From Petaurus breviceps papuanus (Eukaryota > Chordata > Mammalia > Diprotodontia > Petauridae), in NCBI GenBank assembly GCA_028583685.1, contig JAMXIF010000048.1, positions 26,655,017 to 26,719,016 of the forward strand: 64,000 nucleotides of DNA, given 5' to 3'. The notes beneath the pieces were generated by a model. It saw only the letters and a list, made by a program, of their open reading frames with translations. It was not told where the DNA came from and did not search any database. Position 1 is the first letter of the stretch. Each line of letters starts with the position of its first letter. Below are positions 11,241-21,559 of the stretch, piece by piece. The position numbers were made by a program, and so were the translations under genes.

Positions 11241-11894
11241 AGCAAACACAAAATTCAAAGGAGGCAGGGGTGGGGGAGAAGAGAGATAGATGAATATATC
11301 TGCATAAGTCCCATGTTCGATTCACAGGTCAGAAGCTGCAGAGATCAGAGTACAGCTGAATTGCTAGGGCAATGCTGCTACAAACATCGCTATGTCACAT
11401 AGTAGGTCCACATCAAAATGAGGGAAGGAATATTCAAACTGATGCACAACTGATCCCCCAGTCCCATCAATGCTAGAGACAGAATCAAAGAATCAAAACT
11501 AGTTAAAGCTGGAAGCAACCTTAGATCATGGAATGCTGGAAGTCAGAATACAGACAAATCACTTTACCTAAGACTCAGTTTCTTTGTCTTTAAAAGGAAA
11601 GGGTTAGACTAGATCTCCAGGGTCCCTTTCAGCTCTAGACAGCACAGAAAAGCAACCTTAGAGCTGAGTTGATTCAAATTCCTCATTTTACAGATGAGGA
11701 AAATGAGGCTCAAATAAGTAAAACAATTTACCCGAGATCATGCAACAAGTTAATGCCAAGGGCAGAGATTAGAATCCAGGTCTGCTGACTGAATGACAAC
11801 TAATTCAATGACTTTACGAAGAAGTGGCTCATTATTTTGGTAAGTTTCATTGTAATGAGCAGAGTTTCTTTTTTCCCCTTTCTATTCTTCAGCT
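11241..11894 (-). repeat. Weak MIR/THER remnants
   Basis: 11495-11640 has SINE-tail wording in both senses. 11645-11810 is a reversed MIR ('cctcattttacagatgagga', 'gatcatgcaacaagttaatg'). 11241-11490 is unassigned. Confidence 0.55.
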
Positions 11895-12110
11895 GGAAAT
11901 AAAAATATGAACTGACATTTATATGAAGCTTTGGGATTTAAAAATGCTGACCCCGTTTGATCCTCAAGATTTCAAGAAGCAGAGTTCATGTATTGTTATC
12001 TCAGTAAACTGAGGCTCAGGGACTTGTCCCAAGGCCACACAGCAAAGGGCCAGGGTTAGTTTGGAACCTGGGCCCTTCACCTCCAAGTTCAAATCCTGCT
12101 CCACTCCATC
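11895..12110 (-). repeat. MIR SINE (reversed)
   Basis: 'cagtaaactgaggctcaggg', 'cccaaggccacacagcaaag' and 'ggaacctgggcccttcacct' follow the reversed MIR order. Confidence 0.7.
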
Positions 12111-12376
12111 TCCTTCCTACTCTGCTCTTGTACAAAATTCTCTCAATCTGCATTTGGAAGAGGGACAGGGGCTCACAAAGTGGCACTCTCCTGATAACTA
12201 CAGAGGAATCTTCAATTAGTCTAAGGATAAGGGTTGTATGCTCAGACATAGTCCATTTCTAAGTCCCAATTTATTCTTATTACTGTAGCAGCCAAACTAG
12301 ATAAAATCATATTATTGGAAAAGATCATGTTTCTGCCCGTTCCTAATGATGTGATCTTAACTGGCTTTGATGGTTT

Positions 12377-12421
12377 TGTGTGTGTGTGTGCATGTGCGTG
12401 TGTGTGCGCACACACACATGC
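12377..12421 (+). repeat. (TG)n/(CA)n microsatellite with dyad symmetry
   Basis: A TG run meets a CA run at 'gtgtgtgcgcacacacac', an inverted repeat able to form a hairpin. A similar smaller case lies at 12583-12621. Confidence 0.8.
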
Positions 12422-12724
12422 AGAGAAGAGGCTTGAATCTGACAGGATAGAACTATGGATATTTCAACTGCTCAGGTGAAAAGGTTGGTTTCTCTCAATT
12501 TCTCCCACTTTCTCTCTTTCCCCTACACCTGTCCTACCCCTGATGTGATAACAGGATACAAAACAAAGTTCTACCTGATGTGTGTTTGCATGTATGTATG
12601 TGCGCACACATGTGTGTGTAGTGATGATATATTTTTTAAAAGTATTTTAGCTAATTTTTTAATAAATAGAGTTGCATGCCTCATGGATTCAAGAGAGAAG
12701 GAATCAGGATTGGTATAGTGCAGG

Positions 12725-12977
12725 AGTGGGGAACCCATGGCCTCAAGGCCACGTGTGGTCCTCCAGGTCCTCAAGTGTGACCCTTTGACTGAATTCAAGC
12801 TTGGATTAAGGACCTAGATTTGGTCAAAGAGCTGCACTTAAGGACCTAGAGGGTCACAAGTGGCCTCATCAGTCAAAGGGCCACACTTAAAGACCTAGAT
12901 TCCGTCAAAGGGTTGCACTTAAGGACCTAAAAGGCCCACATGTGGCCTTGAGGCCGCAGGTTTCCCACTCCTCATGT
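12725..12977 (+). mobile_element. hAT-like MITE
   Basis: Inverted ends: 'caggagtggggaacccatgg' at the left and 'gcaggtttcccactcctc' at the right. Internal repeats of 'cacttaaggacctaga' and 'gtcaaagg' give a folded structure. The GTGG...CCTCAAGGCC palindrome recurs at both ends. An exact 8-bp duplication could not be seen. A right-end fragment of the same family is at 46315-46357. Confidence 0.75.
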
Positions 12978-13115
12978 AGTAGCCAGGATGCCTGGGTTTG
13001 AGCCCCAGAACTACCACTGACTCATTTTGTGGAGCTAAGCAACTAACAACTCCTTGGGCCTGAGTTTCCATATCTGTTAAATAAGGGAGTAGGACTAGAT
13101 GATTTATCATATAAT
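12960..13115 (+). repeat. MIR SINE
   Basis: 'gccaggatgcctgggtttga', 'cctgagtttccatatctgtt' and 'ggactagatgatttat' in MIR order. Confidence 0.65.
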
Positions 13116-13830
13116 ACAAAAGCATGTATTAAGTGCCTACTATACGCCATGCACATTAGGCTCTGGAGACAGAAAGACAAAAGTGAGAACCTCCTTACCT
13201 TCCAGTTTACACTCTATTGAGGAGATACATGATCACAGACAAGTAAATAAAATTAAACTTTAATAGCTTAAAACTGTACACTTAAGACTTTGGAGACACC
13301 CTGCACAGGATATGTACCAAGCAAATACCCAAGAACTGGGTGGGGGTGGAATATGAACGATTCAGGGAAGGCCTTGTGTGGATCTTGAGCTGAATTCTGA
13401 AAGGAGTCAGGGGTCCCAAGAGGCACAAATGAGAAAAGAATACATTCTAGGCATGAAGGACAGACAGACTGTGCAAAGGCATGGAGAAGAATGGAGGAAG
13501 ATGAAACATCCTATAGGAAGAATAGCAAAGTAGCCAGTTTGGCAAGAGCATGGAGTGTGTGAAGGGGGATTAATTTGTTATCAGTCTAGTAAGTTAGGTT
13601 GGAGTCAGAATGTGAGAGGTTTTAAAACCAGGGGAGTTTGGGCTTTATACTAAAGGTAATAGGGAGCCATTGAAGCTTCTTGAGCAGAAGACAGACATTT
13701 CAGACCTACATTTTAAGAATATCAATTTGGCAGCTGTGTGGGATGGATTGAAGCAAATACAAGGAGATCAATTAGAAGGCTACTACAATAGTCTAGAAGA
13801 AAGGCAAAGAATGTCTCCATAGGGGGCTCT
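13116..13830 (+). repeat. Long ancient dispersed repeat (unassigned family)
   Basis: Runs from 'attaagtgcctactatacgc' through 'attcagggaaggccttgtg', 'cattctaggcatgaaggaca', 'aatagggagccattgaagct' to 'caatttggcagctgtgtg'. The same order of words occurs at 23660-24230, 28940-29600 and 60000-60370. 13249-13310 shares a further motif with 28955-29010. Confidence 0.6.
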
Positions 13831-13869
13831 AATATTCTGTTCTAAAGTCCTCTGTAGCTCCACATTATG

Positions 13870-14160
13870 TTCCAATAATCAGAAAATCAGATGATTTGGA
13901 ATCTAATCTAACATCCTCATTTTACAGATAAGGAAAATGAGGCTCAGAGTGATTAGGCAATTTAGAGAAGATAAGCATACAGCAGAACCAGGACTAAGAT
14001 TTGAACCGAGGTCCTGATGCCAAATCAAAACCTTATACACAATGTCCTAAGATCCTTTCCATTTCTAATATGACATTCTCTAAGGCCCCTTCCAGATCTA
14101 ACATTCTGTATTCCAATATTCCTTCCAACTGTCAAACTTTTATGTTCTAATATCTCTTAA
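13870..14160. repeat. Reversed MIR followed by SINE-tail tandem repeat
   Basis: 13870-14040 has 'acatcctcattttacagata' in reversed MIR order. 14040-14160 has repeated 'ctaatatgacattctctaag', 'cagatctaacattctgtatt' units on the plus strand. Confidence 0.6.
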
Positions 14161-14237
14161 GATTCTTTGAGCTTCTACATAAATATCAGAAAAGCAGAGG
14201 GAATTTGATTTATACTTAGATTTCACCATGTATATAA

Positions 14238-14262
14238 AAGGAAGAAGAAGAAGAAGAAGAAG
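14238..14262 (+). repeat. (GAA)n microsatellite
   Basis: About eight GAA units. Confidence 0.9.
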
Positions 14263-14459
14263 GGATAAATTGGGTGAAGCAAACATTATCTCCTGAGGCC
14301 CCCAAAACTGGAATAGCCCAATATTACCAGTCAAGGCTAGTATCGTTTCTGAATGAGATAATAACCAACCCAATAGTGACGCAGAGCAAAGCCAGCTTCC
14401 TAGTGTTCAAACCTTCTGAATCAGAGGGGTATGACACAGTTGTTTTTTTAAAAGCACTT

Positions 14460-14690
14460 TAAACAGCTACCACTGTTTGATCACCAGAATTAATAAATTT
14501 CACCAAATCATATGCTATCCGCTACAAGTCTCAGAGCCATCTGGAGCTATATGAATAATGCACACTAACAGTTTACATGAAGAAATCATATTTTTCAGAG
14601 AGCTCCTTCGCGTGAACCAAAAGACGCTCCCATATTATCATTCTGTTTACACTCAATGTGTGTCACTTGCACAAAGGTGTCGGAACATGA
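14460..14690. other. Unique AT-rich block, weak enhancer candidate
   Basis: No repeat words; contains 'agaattaataaatttcacc' and 'ctatatgaataatgcacac' and scattered CpG near 14608-14630. Confidence 0.3.
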
Positions 14691-14884
14691 GAGACAGACC
14701 AGCTTGTAAGTTTGGGGTGAGACAGAAATGAATTGGGCCCAAAACCATTTTTAAGAGGTTGAGGAGAGAAAGAGGAAGGGAAGAACTTTGCTGTAATTCA
14801 CAATTCTCTTTTCCTTTCCCCAGTAACATTTTGGTGAAAATTTTAATACAAGTAACCATAATAATAACACTGCCTTGTATTTCT

Positions 14885-15080
14885 GGTTCTCGCTTGGCTA
14901 CAATGGACAAGTCACTTCCCCTCTCTGGCCCTCAAGTTTTCTAATCTGTAATATGGGTGTATTGGAACGGATCACATCCCAGTTCTATTCCAACTCTAAT
15001 GGTCTATGTTCTGTGTTTCATAAGATTCTGTGATCAAAGGTTCTTCCACCTCTGACATTTTGTGATTCTATGGGCTTATC
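14885..15080 (+). repeat. MIR SINE with expanded tail
   Basis: 'ttggctacaatggacaagtc', 'tctaatctgtaatatgggtg' and tail words 'ttccaactctaatggtctat' and 'gacattttgtgattctatgg'. Confidence 0.6.
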
Positions 15081-15387
15081 ATGTCTGGTAGTCGCAAGCT
15101 TCAAGCACATTTGACTTTTATTCAAACCTGAAGAAATGCCAAGCCCCTGCAGCTGCTGCTGGAAAGTACAGAGAAGTGTACAGAAAGGTTTTAAACAAGT
15201 AGCAGATGAGAGCACAGAGTTCTCTGGTTTCCTTGTATTATCTACTCCAAAACAAACTTCAGCAGAGATGTATCAGGCATCTCTGGCCTTTGGTGTTTAA
15301 GTGACAAAACCTTGCTGAGGTCTAAGATTTGGATGCAATTCCAACTAATTTTTCATAGGAAATTATCTCCCCCAAAGTTGCGTACAA

Positions 15388-15625
15388 ATTGAATTGTTCA
15401 GTCGTTTCAGTGGTGCCTGACTCTTTGTGATTCCATTTGGCAAAGATACTGGAGTGGTTTTGCCACTTCCTTCTCCAGTTCATTTTACAGAAGAAGAAAC
15501 CAAGGCAAACAGGGTTAAGTGATTTGCCCAGGATCAAGCAGCTAGCAGACCTGAGGCCAGATTTGAATTCAGCTCTTACTGACTCTAGGTTTGGTGCTCT
15601 ATCCACTGTGCCACTCAGCTGCCCT
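15388..15625 (+). repeat. Mar1/WSINE CORE-SINE
   Basis: Near full length, from 'ttgttcagtcgtttcagtgg' to 'ctatccactgtgccactcag'. A short deletion lies in the 'tttggggttttc' segment. Confidence 0.87.
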
Positions 15626-15943
15626 CAACTGAATTCCTATAAGTTAAATCCTATTTTATATTAAAAATATACCTACACCATCTTACAACATCTGTTGCTT
15701 CTGAGAAAATACATATGAAGTAAAAAAAAATTTTACAAAATGTTCCAAAAGAAGAATCTTGCAAATGAATAATTTCTGAAGGGCATAATTTGGCTATCTT
15801 GAATTACCACTGTCCTTGGGAAATACCATCGTGGAGTATCCCTGTACTGGAGTGAATCTTTTCCTAAAATGAAGAAAACTTGAAGAAGATTAGCAGTGAT
15901 CTCCTAATTTCTGTGCTTTATATATTCAGAATTTATATACTGT

Positions 15944-15944
<1 letters not shown>

Positions 15945-15981
<37 letters not shown>

Positions 15982-16045
15982 AGAGAGAGAGAGAGAAGGA
16001 AAGGGAGGGAGGGAGACACAGACAGGAGGAGAGGAGGGGAGACAA
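15945..16045 (+). repeat. (TG)n then (GA)n compound microsatellite
   Basis: TG run to about 15980, then agagagag and gggaggga units. Confidence 0.9.
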
Positions 16046-16163
16046 TGGAGGAACCTTTCTTAAAGAAAGGCTTACTAGTACTAGCTTTTAAATAAAAGAA
16101 AATATGGTGGCAATACTGCCTAATTCCAAATCTTGCTGAGGCCTCTGGGAGGTAGGGGCTTAC

Positions 16164-16271
16164 CTAAGGAATGTGCTGCTGTGGTCTTGGAGCTGAAGAA
16201 GCGGCCCAGTCCAAGGTCTCCCAGCTTCACTACCCCTGTGGCTGTTATAAACACGTTGGCAGGTTTTATGT
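16164..16271 (-). CDS. NEK6: NEK6 coding exon 6 (residues 173-208): catalytic Asp, DLG, activation loop
   Basis: 108 nt: two bases completing D173, 35 full codons, and the first base (G) of the next codon, expected to be Val. Acceptor TCCTCCCAG, donor TTAG|GTAAGCCCC. Catalytic D173 is followed by the catalytic-loop residues K175 and N178; the magnesium-binding motif is D191-L-G, the usual NEK variant of DFG. The activation segment [12 protein letters not shown] ends with S207, equivalent to human S206, the serine phosphorylated by NEK9. K201 stands where human NEK6 has Glu and NEK7 has Lys. The next exon (VGTPYYMSPE...) is not seen below this point. Confidence 0.96.
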
Positions 16272-16424
16272 CTGGGAGGAAAAGAAGGCTAGAAGTCAAA
16301 CTCAAGAGGCATCGCGTGGTCTTAAAGCTCAATCTTAACAAAAATGTACACGTTCAACACCCCCACCAAGGTCAAGAGAGACCACAGAGCACCCACGGCA
16401 AAAGAAGGCAGTGGGGAGAAGTAG

Positions 16425-16860
16425 AAAGTCCTGGGCAGAGAGAGGCAGAAGATCTGAGTTCCAGTACTGGCCATGCCACTCACTATGTGACCCAGGACTA
16501 GTCACTTTACTCTGCTAAGTCTCGGTTTCCCCAATTGTAGAATAATAAGTCGGACTACATGGTTTAAGTTTCTATGAAGCACTGGCCCTAGAGCTGGAGA
16601 AACATGAGTTCAAATCCCACGTCCACAACCTGTATGACCTTAGCCTCTCTGGTCTCAGCTTCCTCATCTGTAAAAGGGTGGATGGGGGACGGGAGGCATC
16701 ACCAAATGGCCTCTGAGGAGCCTTTTAGAGACCTCGGCCCGTCACCTTACATGTCCTAACACTTTAGGTTCTAAGGTTTCTCCTCCCTCTAACTGTCTAT
16801 ATTCTCTGGAACCTCCTGAGCTCTCAAGTCCTTTCCAGTTTAACATTCCATGATACTCGA
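16425..16860 (+). repeat. Two successive MIR SINEs with a tail repeat
   Basis: First copy 16425-16570 ('gatctgagttccagtactgg', 'gtctcggtttccccaattgt'). Second 16575-16740 ('acatgagttcaaatcccacg', 'cagcttcctcatctgtaaaa'). 16745-16860 continues with 'ttctaaggtttctcctccc' tail words. All lie in the 1,046-nt intron between exons 6 and 5. Confidence 0.65.
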
Positions 16861-17317
16861 GAATCCAGGCGGCCAGCAAACTGGGGGAAATGTCTAGCCT
16901 GTTTGTGTAGCTATAGGGGAACCAAGAAACTCCCACCAACTCATCCATCATCACATCACACTTCATACAATGAAGGAGATGCTGCAGAGTTCACTGCATC
17001 CCCCAAACTCCAGCCTTCTACTGCTGACACTCTGCTAATGGCAGGTTTGACACTTGACTTAATATCAGTGTCTGGAATACAAAGCAGCTCTTCTTCATAA
17101 TGCTCCCCTCACTCTGGACTGACTCCTTTAACAAGGAGGCAAAAAAAAAAAAAAAAGGAAAAGAAAAAACCACCAGGAGAAATCCATCTCGCCAGTGCCG
17201 CCGTCTCTCCAAACATGCGTTGGCTGCACATCAGCATAATTGTTTTTGAATGTAGCCACTTACTAATTGGAACATTATATTATTATTCAGTGAAAAGAGA
17301 GAGCGGATTAATGTTAC

Positions 17318-17426
17318 CTCTGTGCATCACCCTGCGGGAGTGCATGTGCTCCACGGCGCTGCACAACTGCACAAAGTACTTCCAGACTGTCCTCTCGGGG
17401 ATTAACCGCTTCTGCTTTTTAAAAAA
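17318..17426 (-). CDS. NEK6: NEK6 coding exon 5 (residues 137-172 plus 1 nt): helix E and catalytic loop start
   Basis: 109 nt: 36 codons plus the first base of the Asp codon; donor AGAG|GTAACATT, acceptor CCTTCCACAG. It begins [18 protein letters not shown] and ends with VMHR, so the H-R-D catalytic motif (H171-R172-D173) is split across the intron. The first residue is Phe where human NEK6 has Tyr (YFKKQ) and NEK7 has His (HFKKQ). The rest is identical to human over the segment I compared. The sequence immediately upstream on the coding strand is a CT-rich tract of about 340 bp that merges into the acceptor's polypyrimidine tract. Confidence 0.95.
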
Positions 17427-17428
17427 CT

Positions 17429-17766
17429 GTGGAAGGAAAAGCAATGCCCAAAGAGAGGAGGGAAAGGGGGAGGGGAGGAGGAAGGAGAAGGGAAAGGAAG
17501 GAGGGAAGGACAAAGGAAGACAAGAGGAAAGAGAGGGAGGGAAAAAAGGGAGAGAGTAAGAAAGGGAGGAGGAGGAGGGAGGCAGGAAAGAGAGAGAGAA
17601 AGATAAGGACAAGAGACAGAAAAGAGAGTGAGAAAGAGGGACAGAAGGAGAGAAGAGAAGGGGAAAAGAGGGTGGAGAGAAGAGAAGAGCAGAAGGCAAG
17701 AAAGAGAAGGTGTTGAGAAGAGAGGAAAAAAGGGCAGGGAGAAGAGAGAAGACAAGAAAATGAGAG
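17429..17766 (+). repeat. GA-rich (minus strand CT-rich) tract abutting the exon 5 acceptor
   Basis: About 340 bp that is almost wholly purine on the plus strand (gggagg, gaaagaga and agaagagaag units). On the NEK6 coding strand this is one long polypyrimidine tract ending at the acceptor of exon 5. Overlapping open frames of 90-180 codons in it are composition artefacts. Confidence 0.9.
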
Positions 17767-17879
17767 ATATATACAATTAGGAAAAAACACCAGTTCCACT
17801 CTTCCCCAAATTCATTGGGTACGGTGGAAAAGACCACTGAATTTGGAGTCTGAAGACCTGGGTTAGAGTTCCAGTTATG

Positions 17880-17990
17880 CCATTTAATATCAAATTACTA
17901 AAATATATAATTTTAATAACATTTAACAGTATATTTAATATCAAATAATATAATATAAAATATAAATAATTTAATATCACAATAAAAGTG
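17880..17990 (+). repeat. AT-rich minisatellite-like stretch
   Basis: Repeated 'tttaatatcaaat' and 'aatataatataaaatata' words, nearly free of G and C. Confidence 0.75.
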
Positions 17991-18235
17991 TGACTTCAGG
18001 CAATGCATAGAATCTTAACCTCTCTTAGCTCTAGCTCCCTCGTTTGTAAAATGGATAATATTTTCATTCTCTTTTACATCATATGATATAAAAGCTTGAT
18101 GGGATTTCTGAGATGAGCAAGTCCAAACTCCTCATTTTATAGATGAGGAAAGAGGCCCAGAGAAGTAGGGACAGACACAATGTGACACAGCCAGTCAGTG
18201 GCAGGGCTGTGACTCAAGCCCTGGTTTTGTTTCTT
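17991..18235. repeat. MIR SINE pieces, opposite senses
   Basis: 17991-18070 is a plus MIR end ('ctccctcgtttgtaaaatgg'). 18105-18235 is a reversed MIR ('cctcattttatagatgagga', 'cagtcagtggcagggctgtg'). Confidence 0.55.
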
Positions 18236-18398
18236 TGCTATATGAGGCAAATCATGAGAACATATTATATACTGTAAAGCAGCATGTGACTGCTAGAGGT
18301 TTTTTTGTTTTAACTATTCAGGATAAGGCACCTGCTGATAACCTTCCCTCCCTATCAACTGTAAAAAGAAGCCAGATCTGCCCAGCCATTACCATTTT

Positions 18399-18399
<1 letters not shown>

Positions 18400-18440
<41 letters not shown>
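18400..18440 (+). repeat. (TG)n microsatellite
   Basis: About 20 TG units. Confidence 0.95.
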
Positions 18441-18441
<1 letters not shown>

Positions 18442-18647
18442 GCCTCCTACAATCCACTAATTAACAACCATTATGAAAAACACACTTAAATAGGTTTGAC
18501 ATTCTTGAATGGACACCAATTATAATTAGCATTAATCTCCTTAATTACCTTGTGAAACATATTTAATGCCTCAAAACAACAAATGTTGAGAATATCTTCC
18601 CTTAAGTAATAAAAGGAGTTTGGGGGAAAAGGAAAAAAATGTGTGCA

Positions 18648-18685
18648 TGGATGGATAGATAGATAAGATAGACAGATAGATAGAT
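18648..18685 (+). repeat. (GATA)n microsatellite
   Basis: gatagatagataaga then gacagatagatagatt. Confidence 0.85.
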
Positions 18686-18794
18686 TTTCTGATAATATTA
18701 GTTTCTATGTGATGGTCAATTAACAAATTCAAGATTCTCCATCCCTCCACCCCCATCAAATACTTCTTCCCAAAGGAATCCGATACTAAAGAGC

Positions 18795-19015
18795 ATGGCA
18801 CAACGGAAAGAACGCTAACCAGACGTTAGGTGACCTGGGTTCCAGTCTTGATGTTTCCATTTATAAGCTGCATAACCTCTGACAAGTAACTTCTCTCTGT
18901 CCCCCACCCTGGTCAATTTCCTCACTTGCAAAATGAGGGTTCAGATTAGGTGACCCCCAAAGTCCCTTCCAGCTCTGCTAGCAGATGTTCTACAATCTCT
19001 TCCTACTCTAACTTG
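18795..19015 (+). repeat. MIR SINE with tail
   Basis: 'acctgggttccagtcttgat', 'ttcctcacttgcaaaatgag', 'cccttccagctctgctagca' in order. Confidence 0.7.
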
Positions 19016-19069
19016 CTATGACTCTAAGTACATCCTAAGTTATGCGGCACCAGCAAGTATCCTGAATTT

Positions 19070-19460
19070 CAACAGCTCAGGGATTAAGAGTAAACAAAAC
19101 AGAATTCACAACCCTGCCTGGCAAAGGACACTCGGACACCCTGGAATGCAGGGCTGGCCCTCTCTGATGGGAATGGCTGCCAGGGAAGTGCTTGGGGGCA
19201 GTAAGATGATATGTGGCATTCTCAGGCACTGGCCAGCCCTGGCAGGAAGCTGCTTCTAATCCTCGAACTGTAAACTGGGACCCCATTGGCAGAAGTTCAT
19301 CAAGGAACAGTGTGTGCAGGAACTGGGCAGCTATAGCTCATGCTGTGTCAACAGCAGCTTCAATCTCTTCTTTTTCCAACTCTGCATGGATGCCAACTGC
19401 CTGCCTCTGGCCCGAGTTTCATGAACAATGTCATTGCCAGGCTCGTTATCTGATTAAATA
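19070..19460. other. Unique block, candidate conserved noncoding element
   Basis: No repeat landmarks over about 390 bp. It ends with 'cgttatctgattaaatagat'. The two open frames here have no recognisable domain. An enhancer role is inferred only from its non-repeat, moderate-GC character within a repeat-dense intron. Confidence 0.35.
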
Positions 19461-19489
19461 GATGTTCAGATCAATTCCAGCTGCTGAAA

Positions 19490-19675
19490 TCTTCACCCCA
19501 CTCCCTGCCCAGCTTCAAGGTCCAACTTGAGGGTCATCTTCTCCAAGAAGACTTCCCTGATGGCCTTTTCCATTTAGAAATTCTCTCTCTCCTCCCTGAG
19601 TCCCTCCTAGCACTTTGTCTAGAACATTCCAAGTACTCTACACTTAACGCTCTAATGTAAGAACCATTCAATCTA
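19490..19675 (+). repeat. L2 LINE 3' end
   Basis: 'aggtccaacttgagggtcat', 'ctccaagaagacttccctga' match the L2 3' region wording. Confidence 0.75.
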
Positions 19676-19749
19676 GACTACTTCAGGAGCCATGATTTCA
19701 TCCTACATAGCTACCCCCACTTCCCTCCACTAGGCAAATTGCAACCTCT

Positions 19750-19945
19750 CCAATGACTTAGACGGGGAGTGGGGTTCATGAACTTGTCTTTTAAAAAAAA
19801 CTTTAATAATTATATCTCAATATAAATAATTTCTTTTGCAGTCCTATTATTTTATTTTACTCATCTGAAAACATTACTCTAAGAAAGGGTCTCTAGGCTT
19901 CACCAGACTACCAAAGGGTAGTGATGCAAAAAAGGTTAAGAATCC
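19750..19945 (-). mobile_element. hAT-like MITE (reversed)
   Basis: The reverse complement reads 'aggattcttaacctttttt', 'ggtagtctggtgaagcctag', then 'caagttcatgaaccccactc', matching the copies at 8165 and 32970. Confidence 0.7.
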
Positions 19946-20354
19946 TTTCTGTGGAACCTGGTTTCATGAGTGGCCATGGCTGCAAAAAATCCACCCAGCA
20001 GCCAGCCATTTTGTGATGAACCTCAGAGGTCAAACCTGTGACCCAACACATGCATGCTTCGTTCCGTGCTTGGTAAGCCTTGCAGAGCCTCCAGTCCCCT
20101 GGCAGAACTTTCAAGAGCCCGGGGTCACCTCCACAAGACAGCAGTGGAAGAGGGTTCAAGTAGGGGCCTTCCCATAGACAATTTTGTTCAAATAATAACT
20201 TTGCTTTCTAGTGAAAAAAATGAAAGACAATGGGTGAACAGCCCCAAGACTTCAGAGAACCAGAGGATGTGGAAGATGAGGGTGGTGAGGAAACCAGAGA
20301 CTAGGATATACCCAGCCAAGACGAAGGGGCTGGTGTCAATCTGCTAAGGTCAAA

Positions 20355-21130
20355 GGTCACTGACAGAAGTGAGAATAGTTAGCCTGGAAAAACAAAGACT
20401 CAGGATGGAGACGTGATCCCTGCCTTGTATACTGTGGAGGAAAAGAAGGCACGGAACAGTGGAAGGAACACTGTATTCGAATCTTCTGTCTGATGGTTCC
20501 CACCTATGTGACTCTGGGGAATCATCTAACCTCCTTGGGCCCCACTCTCCCCCCGCTACAAAATAAGGGGGCTGGCCAGGATGGCACTGGAGGTCCCTCC
20601 CAGTTCTAAATCTATGAGCTTGTGACCCTAAAGTTTGTCATCTGAACCAATGATTAGATCCAGTCTGCTTGATTTCAAAGGGCAGAACTAGGAACAGAGG
20701 TGGAAGTTTTAGAGGCAGATTTGGGCTTGATATAGAAGTTTCTGTTGTTCTGTTGTGTCTGACTCTCCATGATCCTATTTGGGGTTTTCTTGGCAAAGAC
20801 ACTGGAGTGGTTTGCCATGCCCTTCCCCAGCTCATTTTACAAATAAAGAAACTGAGGTAAATGGGGTTAAGTGACTTGCCCAGGGTCACACAGCTAGGGA
20901 GTATCTGAGGCCAGATTCAAACTCAGGTCTTCCTGACTCCATGTCTGGTGCTCTATCCATTATCTGCTTTTAATGTGGAAGAAAAACTACCAATTAGAGC
21001 ATTTCCAAAAGAGAATGGACTGACTCAGCAGAGGCTGGATCAGCACTTGTACGAGGGAATATCCTGCTTCAGGAAGGAGGCTGGACAAGAAGACCACAGA
21101 GCCCTTCCAGTTCTGACCCCCAAGTGTAAT
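20355..21130 (+). repeat. L3/CR1 LINE 3' fragment split by MIR and Mar1
   Basis: Segments in order: 'gttagcctggaaaaacaaag' (20375), 'aaagggcagaactaggaaca' (20677), 'ggcagatttgggcttgatat' (20714), then after the Mar1 'ccaaaagagaatggactgac' and 'cagaggctggatcagcactt'. A MIR lies at about 20440-20625. Confidence 0.75.
20738..20965 (+). repeat. Mar1/WSINE CORE-SINE nested in L3/CR1
   Basis: From 'tctgttgttctgttgtgtct' to 'gtctggtgctctatccatta'. It interrupts the L3 copy just after its 'cttgatatagaag' segment. Confidence 0.88.
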
Positions 21131-21319
21131 AGTCTTTTCACTATACCAGGGTGCACAGTCTATAAAATACCAAAATGTCATAAATAAGAGACCAAAAGAA
21201 AGTAGAATGTTGTACTCACTATAAGATGCAGTCATTTTGTCAATAGGTTTTAGTTCGTTGTCTTTTTTTGTTGCTGTTACAAGGAAGGGCTCAATGTGGG
21301 GCAGGGGCACATGAGGAAA

Positions 21320-21450
21320 TGATTGTAGTATTTCTGTTTTTTAGTAGTATTTTGTTTTTTCCAATTACATGTCAAGATAATTTTTAACATTAATTTTTTT
21401 TACAAAATTTTGAGTTCAAAATTTTCTCCCTCTGTCCCTCCTGTTTTTAA
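21320..21450 (-). repeat. L1 3' end (reversed)
   Basis: 'tttttccaattacatgtcaa', 'ttttgagttcaaaattttct', 'ccctctgtccctcctg' is the reverse complement of a marsupial L1 3' terminus. Confidence 0.7.
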
Positions 21451-21559
21451 AGGGTAACAATGAAACTCTGAAAAATAACAGTTAGCAACAACAAAAATAA
21501 CAGATGTGGAGAAACCCCTCTAATACCTAGAAAGAAGCCCCTTTCCTTTCTCCCAGATA

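Noticed and set aside
10992-11402. 136-codon plus-strand frame and three overlapping ones
   Set aside because: CpG-bearing block opens frames on both strands; no protein family recognised.
17283-17837. Long open frames of 90-184 codons on both strands
   Set aside because: Low-complexity Ser/Leu/Phe/Pro-rich or Glu/Lys/Arg-rich translations of the GA/CT tract, overlapping in several frames; only the exon 5 segment in the 184-codon frame is real.
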